A stretch of 17,916 bases of DNA from Bifidobacteriaceae bacterium (GTDB lineage: Bacteria; Actinomycetota; Actinomycetes; Actinomycetales; WQXJ01). Position numbers and translations under genes: made by a program. The stretch is from positions 1-17,916 of the forward strand of contig JAITIG010000067.1 in NCBI GenBank assembly GCA_031279575.1, in the 5' to 3' direction. Below, in pieces: positions 15,901-17,916 of this stretch (position 1 is the stretch's first letter; every line of letters begins with the position of its first letter). Below the pieces are notes generated by a model. It was not told the DNA's origin, made no database searches, and was given only the letters and a program-made list of their open reading frames with translations.

Positions 15901-17916
15901 GCCTACTTCCCCGGCCAATCATCTGTCTACGACGAGGCTCTCCATACGGCCCGCTTCAACAATGATGTGCCTGATCGGTTCAAGTCTTCTTGGACGGTTG
16001 TGGCGCCGGACACCAACGTCGGCTCCCCGTATGCGCGGGCCGATGCCAGCGATGTTTACAAGGTCACGGTTCTAACCCGCAGCGCCAGCGGCGCGATTGT
16101 GAACGGCGTCTCGGTCCGGGTCTTCTGGCAGCAGAATGTCGCTGGCGCCACGCAGTATTACCGCGACATCCAGGTTGGCGCAGGCACCAACCCGGCTGGC
16201 ACCGCCACCTTGGACATCACCTCTGAAGACATCGGCGACTTCCAAGTCTGGGTGCAGATTGGCGGCGACCGGATCACAACCACGGTTGACGGCAACCTCA
16301 CCGAAGAGACAATCCGCTTCGAGGCCGGCCCGCCCGCCAAGTGGACCTTCGCCAGCTCTGAGGATGAGACTGTCCTGAACTCCGGCCTGGCGGCCAACCA
16401 CCACTGGGCCGAGGCCACCGTCACCGACGCCTACAACAACCCGGTGGTCACCGGTGTCTACTTCGCGCTGGAGGCCTCGAAGTCGGCCCAGTTCATCAAC
16501 GCCGCGGGCGCCGTCATCGGCAAGACTTACTCCGGAACGACTTCCGCCGCGGGCGTGGTGCGCATCCGCCTGGTCGACACCGAGCCTGAGACCGTCCATT
16601 TGGTGGCTCGCCTGGGCGGCGCCACCGGCTCGTTGATCGGTGAGGCGGATCTCGAGTTCGACCAGGTCGATCCGCCGCATCCGGGCAGCTCGTCTTGGAC
16701 CGTGGCGCCCGCTTACCCGGCCACCAAGGTGGCCAATGGCTCCCAGTCCTTCATTGGCACCATTACCGTGCTGACCGAGGGCGGCCTGCCCTATCGCGGC
16801 TACACGCCGCAAATCGAGGTTTCGCCCGCCTCTGGTCTGGACTGGGCCACCGTCCAGCCGACTGGCATCGACGGCAAGACCACCGTTGTTTTCACCTCGG
16901 AGAAGAAGGGCGTCTACACGGTCAACGCCAAGGTGTCCGGCGAGAGCATCAATACCTTGAACCAGCGGTTGCAGTTTGTCGCCGGGGAGCCTGATCCGTC
17001 CACCTCGACTTTGGTGACGTCGGATGAAAGAGTGCTCTCGGACGGGTTGAAGACCCACACGGCGGATGTCTATGTACGCGACGCCACAGGCAACGCCATC
17101 TCCGGCGTGCCGGTCTGGTTCGCGGTGGCGCCTGGCACCAGCTGGCCTGGCCCAACTCTGAGCAAGGTCTCGGAGACAACTTGCGACATCACCGATCCGG
17201 ACAAGCCCGCTTGGTGCGATCAGGACGGCAAAGCCCGTGTCACCATCACCTCGCAGGAGCCGGGCGACTTCCAGGTCCAGGCCTGGCTTGACGCGGCCCA
17301 CACCGCGGCCAAAGAGGTGCTGCCGCGCGGCCAGGTGCAGTTCGGCCCCGGGCAGGTGGACCCGGCCAATTCGTCGCGCACCGTGTCTCCAAACACTGAC
17401 ACCGACCCGGCTGTCTCTATCACCGCTGGAACGGAAAAGTACGCTGTCACGGTCGAGGTCCGCTCCGCGGCGAATCTGCTGGTCAACGACGCCTCGGTGC
17501 GTCTGGTCCCGGTAGGCGCGGGGGCTGCCAATCTGGTGGTCGACGAGGGCACTGATCTGGTGAGCACGCTTGGCCCCGACGCTGGCGATGGCTTCGGCAA
17601 GTTCACCTGGCATGTCGGCACCTCTGTGGCCGGAAACTACCTGGCCCAGGTCCAGGCCTACGTCAACGGCGAATGGGTCTCGATCGGCGCCCAGGTGGCT
17701 CTCCGCTTCAAGGGCGGCGACTGGGTGGCTTTGAATTCGTGGTTGGTGGAGCCGGGTGGTTCGGTGTTGGCGGATGGTGTGGCGGCGCAGGTTGTGAGGG
17801 TTCACGCGTTGGATGCGAATGGGAATGACGCGTCTTCTGGTTCTGTGGTGTTTTCTGTGCCGGTTGGTGTGTCGGCTGTGGTGGGGTCTGGTTCGCCGGT
17901 GGTTGGCGGGGTTGGT
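9784..17916 (+). CDS. giant exported multidomain surface protein (SdrD-B-like, GEVED, Big_1/invasin Ig-like repeats), partial
   Basis: At least 2,711 codons, open to the right edge. Likely an adhesin or stalk protein on the cell surface. Order of parts: signal peptide 1-58 (basic residues 21-29, hydrophobic core 30-47, probable cleavage after SAEA); a propeller-like region about 60-375 with motifs such as MAIDANGNLYL and MDGALYTAH; an SdrD-B-like domain about 377-550 starting ISGTVYNDVNGDGV with a D-x-N-x-D-G calcium loop at 385-390; and a GEVED domain about 556-748 ending GEVEDYQL. Ig-like domains fill the rest. Many carry the Big_1/invasin signature D-x-x-G/N-N-x-x-x-G-V, for example at 1973, 2215, 2433 and 2677. 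A/B two-domain units repeat three times (1187-1918). The cell-wall anchor (LPXTG or other) must lie beyond the window. Function is inferred from domains; no catalytic domain is evident. Confidence 0.88.
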   Translation, partial: MSANHRSHSSGSTLNLAGALRRLPGAVVKPIALLMAAAIALGGVTLAQSWMGAQSAEAVTRNTANWNGVFTRDQLWFKDSLAGRWMLAVANPSSYNAFVEADFVQMFQPSGSDHGLRADSHDTIAVGPIFKYLGDETLHMVDLNQSSTSSVYVSRGNGTVDGYSYGAVPTCSLSSRGAQYSAEINQKNGYLYAVGGGSGGSTNVGNNQTTITSLYSRILTVNATSSPGYGCVVAAQTLNAAGGQSLRAQWAALTGQTETGNWDAGSDMAIDANGNLYLMLTNSASQHALLRVNIPFDANGQPLNPTTQNPWTYEIVRAFTANTTSSAVWGMAFMDGALYTAHANDDVYRWDPLSGIVTDMGNVHSPVDLASAQAAPVISGTVYNDVNGDGVISGASEVGVSNVTVEIFQGNAASGSTTWTKRGEVVTNAAGNYSALLNSASTEFTVRVKRPQINGVNASQTYASAGVFYGSGSSGPSNTLTAYCTQGSGRDYQAQTTSGACSGARYDGIDALNTALGSSGNPYSANGGGAIVSKVAMTTDQAVVEADFGITMSASWGDSPLASTTNAQLGPYANPKSGGQDYLYLGGSAGIYADGVNHASANAHPTDDGVEFAPVPTSGIVPADSWGPAQSQLMVAGKNYRFRIKANGDSNAVAASTIKAWITSVNSSGVAASSFDTALSCATKDEYGYLYCDYTAGSGLPSSNMVPVYLRARVSSDPAVSAVSRGPSDPNSMPWVPSGEVEDYQLGVAGSVLRLYARTTGGVAANVRLALGNVSNVAPSQATTSILTNAQGSFSSSTVGHAITSRTQNLVITTSGVGGASASALEGWELGIREIDGVKDTYCYNTETGAPLATTVIPGSSQLGVPASGSSPLPQQVSCYLTYIPQGSVDLSTVTAEPSANQDEPVVVPGSSTVELAVQGQVRDANGDLKTAPVEGGWVTLKLSPQSGSPAGGAKLQYSSDSGVTWVDAGDTYEARIGADGDSLYQVRVLGASAGGYNLAAQIGSDYLKNKETGNATSIDPVQIWFDDASAEVDNSFARITATANQIANRLAPDTSASDWGKQTITVTLQNSAGQPYKNGESELRATSPAQAGGGLYYAAIDGQNRGLFTCAEGLQSGRCESGTYTLVVYAAKSGSHNITVTYTPKGGTDTANAWVVLEGNPNNTPNPSGASHVTAVFTDPPASGADSVLIFNHTGESVPEDTLDASDQPDGVGQEKLTGYGFHPTVKVWDAGRNNALAGKSVQFRIGADCAASLTGGVTVKQETTDEDGVASTILTSNKAGSCKVEAYVYVDAATGWVKVNDGEDLNGEGKVARWKDAPVSPAKSDFTVSTAWVVANGSDTGTVTVTLIGQNDIPVTKAADAIHASAALPGANLTISGFEHTVDGVYTATFKGTTAGEHPVSVTIDASVTADGLVGHVLVKAGGNNLARLESGPAVDSKSVFIFKTVTASDPETLPADDPAGVVVARKTGGVFHPQVNAFDANGNPVGSAGVRFRISSGCAAQFGETFTQAGGFDIVERTTSDAGTAQTTISSTVQETCRVFAEIKVGDEWKPVGANVTPNFKDAVWQDPEIDYSASYYSVSEAEVVADGNSALNYGTVTVYLQGKTGHPLTTAATSLAASADDDKSLLEFSAFTHTVGGVYTAKFWGVKAGDWDVSVEAAETPVSVQKNQSGDELNKQAHMVVPPASASDSILIFNSAAESDPFNDWDDTAVVPNGVGQPLKTGQSYHPAVRVWDAGRNNPVPNVYVQFTVPPDCVGTFQNSQRTHVIQTDGDGKASTTLTSTTVGSCQVTAGIGTSATGPWTAVPGGLGAGGGYEKRATWQDPDVDLTKSYFRVSEAPVVASNGEFKGTVTVTLIGTTGHTITTGAASLGATGPSGANLSIGSFTYQERDGVYTAPFWGTKIGDHPVSVTAGGKAVPVELDSSLEALNDKAHLVSGPVDPGATSASLRVDQGTVFANGSAYVSAWMVVQDRFGNPITGADATLCRFALEPAGTAAAWFGLASARQNPAAATGATGSDGKCTVQIRSLTEGNYPVAGAYFPGQSSVYDEALHTARFNNDVPDRFKSSWTVVAPDTNVGSPYARADASDVYKVTVLTRSASGAIVNGVSVRVFWQQNVAGATQYYRDIQVGAGTNPAGTATLDITSEDIGDFQVWVQIGGDRITTTVDGNLTEETIRFEAGPPAKWTFASSEDETVLNSGLAANHHWAEATVTDAYNNPVVTGVYFALEASKSAQFINAAGAVIGKTYSGTTSAAGVVRIRLVDTEPETVHLVARLGGATGSLIGEADLEFDQVDPPHPGSSSWTVAPAYPATKVANGSQSFIGTITVLTEGGLPYRGYTPQIEVSPASGLDWATVQPTGIDGKTTVVFTSEKKGVYTVNAKVSGESINTLNQRLQFVAGEPDPSTSTLVTSDERVLSDGLKTHTADVYVRDATGNAISGVPVWFAVAPGTSWPGPTLSKVSETTCDITDPDKPAWCDQDGKARVTITSQEPGDFQVQAWLDAAHTAAKEVLPRGQVQFGPGQVDPANSSRTVSPNTDTDPAVSITAGTEKYAVTVEVRSAANLLVNDASVRLVPVGAGAANLVVDEGTDLVSTLGPDAGDGFGKFTWHVGTSVAGNYLAQVQAYVNGEWVSIGAQVALRFKGGDWVALNSWLVEPGGSVLADGVAAQVVRVHALDANGNDASSGSVVFSVPVGVSAVVGSGSPVVGGVG
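10912..12030 (+). other. SdrD-B-like domain followed by GEVED domain
   Basis: Residues 377-748 of the surface protein. The first part begins with ISGTVYNDVNGDGV and has a dockerin/EF-like calcium loop. The second runs from ASWGDSP (about 555) through HPTDDGVEF to GEVEDYQL (739-746), the hallmark that names the GEVED family. The pairing of the two is common in bacterial surface proteins, as I recall. Confidence 0.75.
13342..14091 (+). repeat. surface protein A/B supermodule, copy 1
   Basis: About 250 residues (1187-1436). The A part starts DSVLIFNHTGES, contains HPTVKVWDAGRNN and the cysteine pair C1251/C1284. The B part starts KSDFTVSTAWVVANG, contains GTVTVTLIG and ends near DGVYTATFKGTTAGEHPVSV. 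Confidence 0.8.
14092..14850 (+). repeat. surface protein A/B supermodule, copy 2
   Basis: About 253 residues (1437-1689). The A part starts VDSKSVFIFK, contains HPQVNAFDANGN and the pair C1501/C1540. The B part starts DYSASYYSVSEAEVVADG, contains GTVTVYLQGKTGHPL and ends GGVYTAKFWGVKAGDWDVSV. Its A part is the most divergent of the three. Confidence 0.8.
14851..15540 (+). repeat. surface protein A/B supermodule, copy 3
   Basis: About 230 residues (1690-1918). The A part starts ASDSILIFNSAAES, contains HPAVRVWDAGRNN and the pair C1757/C1790. The B part starts DLTKSYFRVSEAPVVASNG, contains GTVTVTLIGTTGH and ends DGVYTAPFWGTKIGDHPVSV. The A part is closest to copy 1, the B part closest to copy 2. 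Confidence 0.8.

Noticed and set aside
12517..15918. Open frame of 1,133 codons antisense to the surface protein gene
   Set aside because: It is a by-product of GC-rich, C-ending codons on the plus strand. It has no domain, no ribosome site, and composition typical of a shadow frame; the sense frame has clear domains.

Overview
The window is high-GC DNA with a housekeeping gene order typical of Actinomycetota (high-GC Gram-positives): eno, an FtsB/DivIC-like gene, a DUF501 gene, a Ppx/GppA phosphatase and a tRNA. From memory the same order occurs in mycobacteria (Rv1023-Rv1026 region). Frequent GTG starts, short overlapping gene junctions, GC-rich third codon positions and possible leaderless starts agree with this. 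The genus cannot be fixed from sequence alone.

Layout. (1) Positions 1-3299, minus strand: an RND (HAE1/SwrC-like) efflux permease that runs off the left edge. Its C-terminal tail is a 21-bp tandem repeat coding a Gly/Pro/Leu/Glu heptad. (2) Positions 3300-3565: a divergent intergenic region with an AT-rich island and several palindromes. (3) Positions 3566-5353, plus strand: a phospho-sugar mutase. (4) Positions 5426-6706: enolase. (5) Positions 6779-9160: a tightly packed set, FtsB-like protein, DUF501 and exopolyphosphatase, with ATGA and 8-bp overlaps. (6) Positions 9194-9267: a tRNA with a UAA anticodon but a short, class I variable loop. (7) Positions 9268-9783: about 515 bp of intergenic DNA holding a possible leaderless 64-codon minus-strand ORF with a Cys-Cys-Cys tract, and palindromes. 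(8) Position 9784 to the right edge: at least 2,711 codons of a giant exported surface protein that has no stop in the window.

The surface protein is the most unusual item. It has a long signal peptide, a propeller-like N-terminal region, an SdrD-B-like domain with a calcium-loop motif, a GEVED domain, and then a long row of Ig-like (Big_1/invasin-type) domains. Within that row a two-domain unit of about 250 residues occurs three times, and a cysteine pair recurs in four of the Ig-like domains. In the last 190 bases of the window codon use changes abruptly from C-ending to G/T-ending codons, which suggests a separately acquired or recombining module.

Functionally, the mutase and enolase belong to central carbon metabolism, and the FtsB-like protein to cell division. 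The phosphatase is linked to polyphosphate/(p)ppGpp turnover. The flanking RND pump and giant adhesin are envelope functions. No insertion sequence, integrase, CRISPR array or rRNA was seen.
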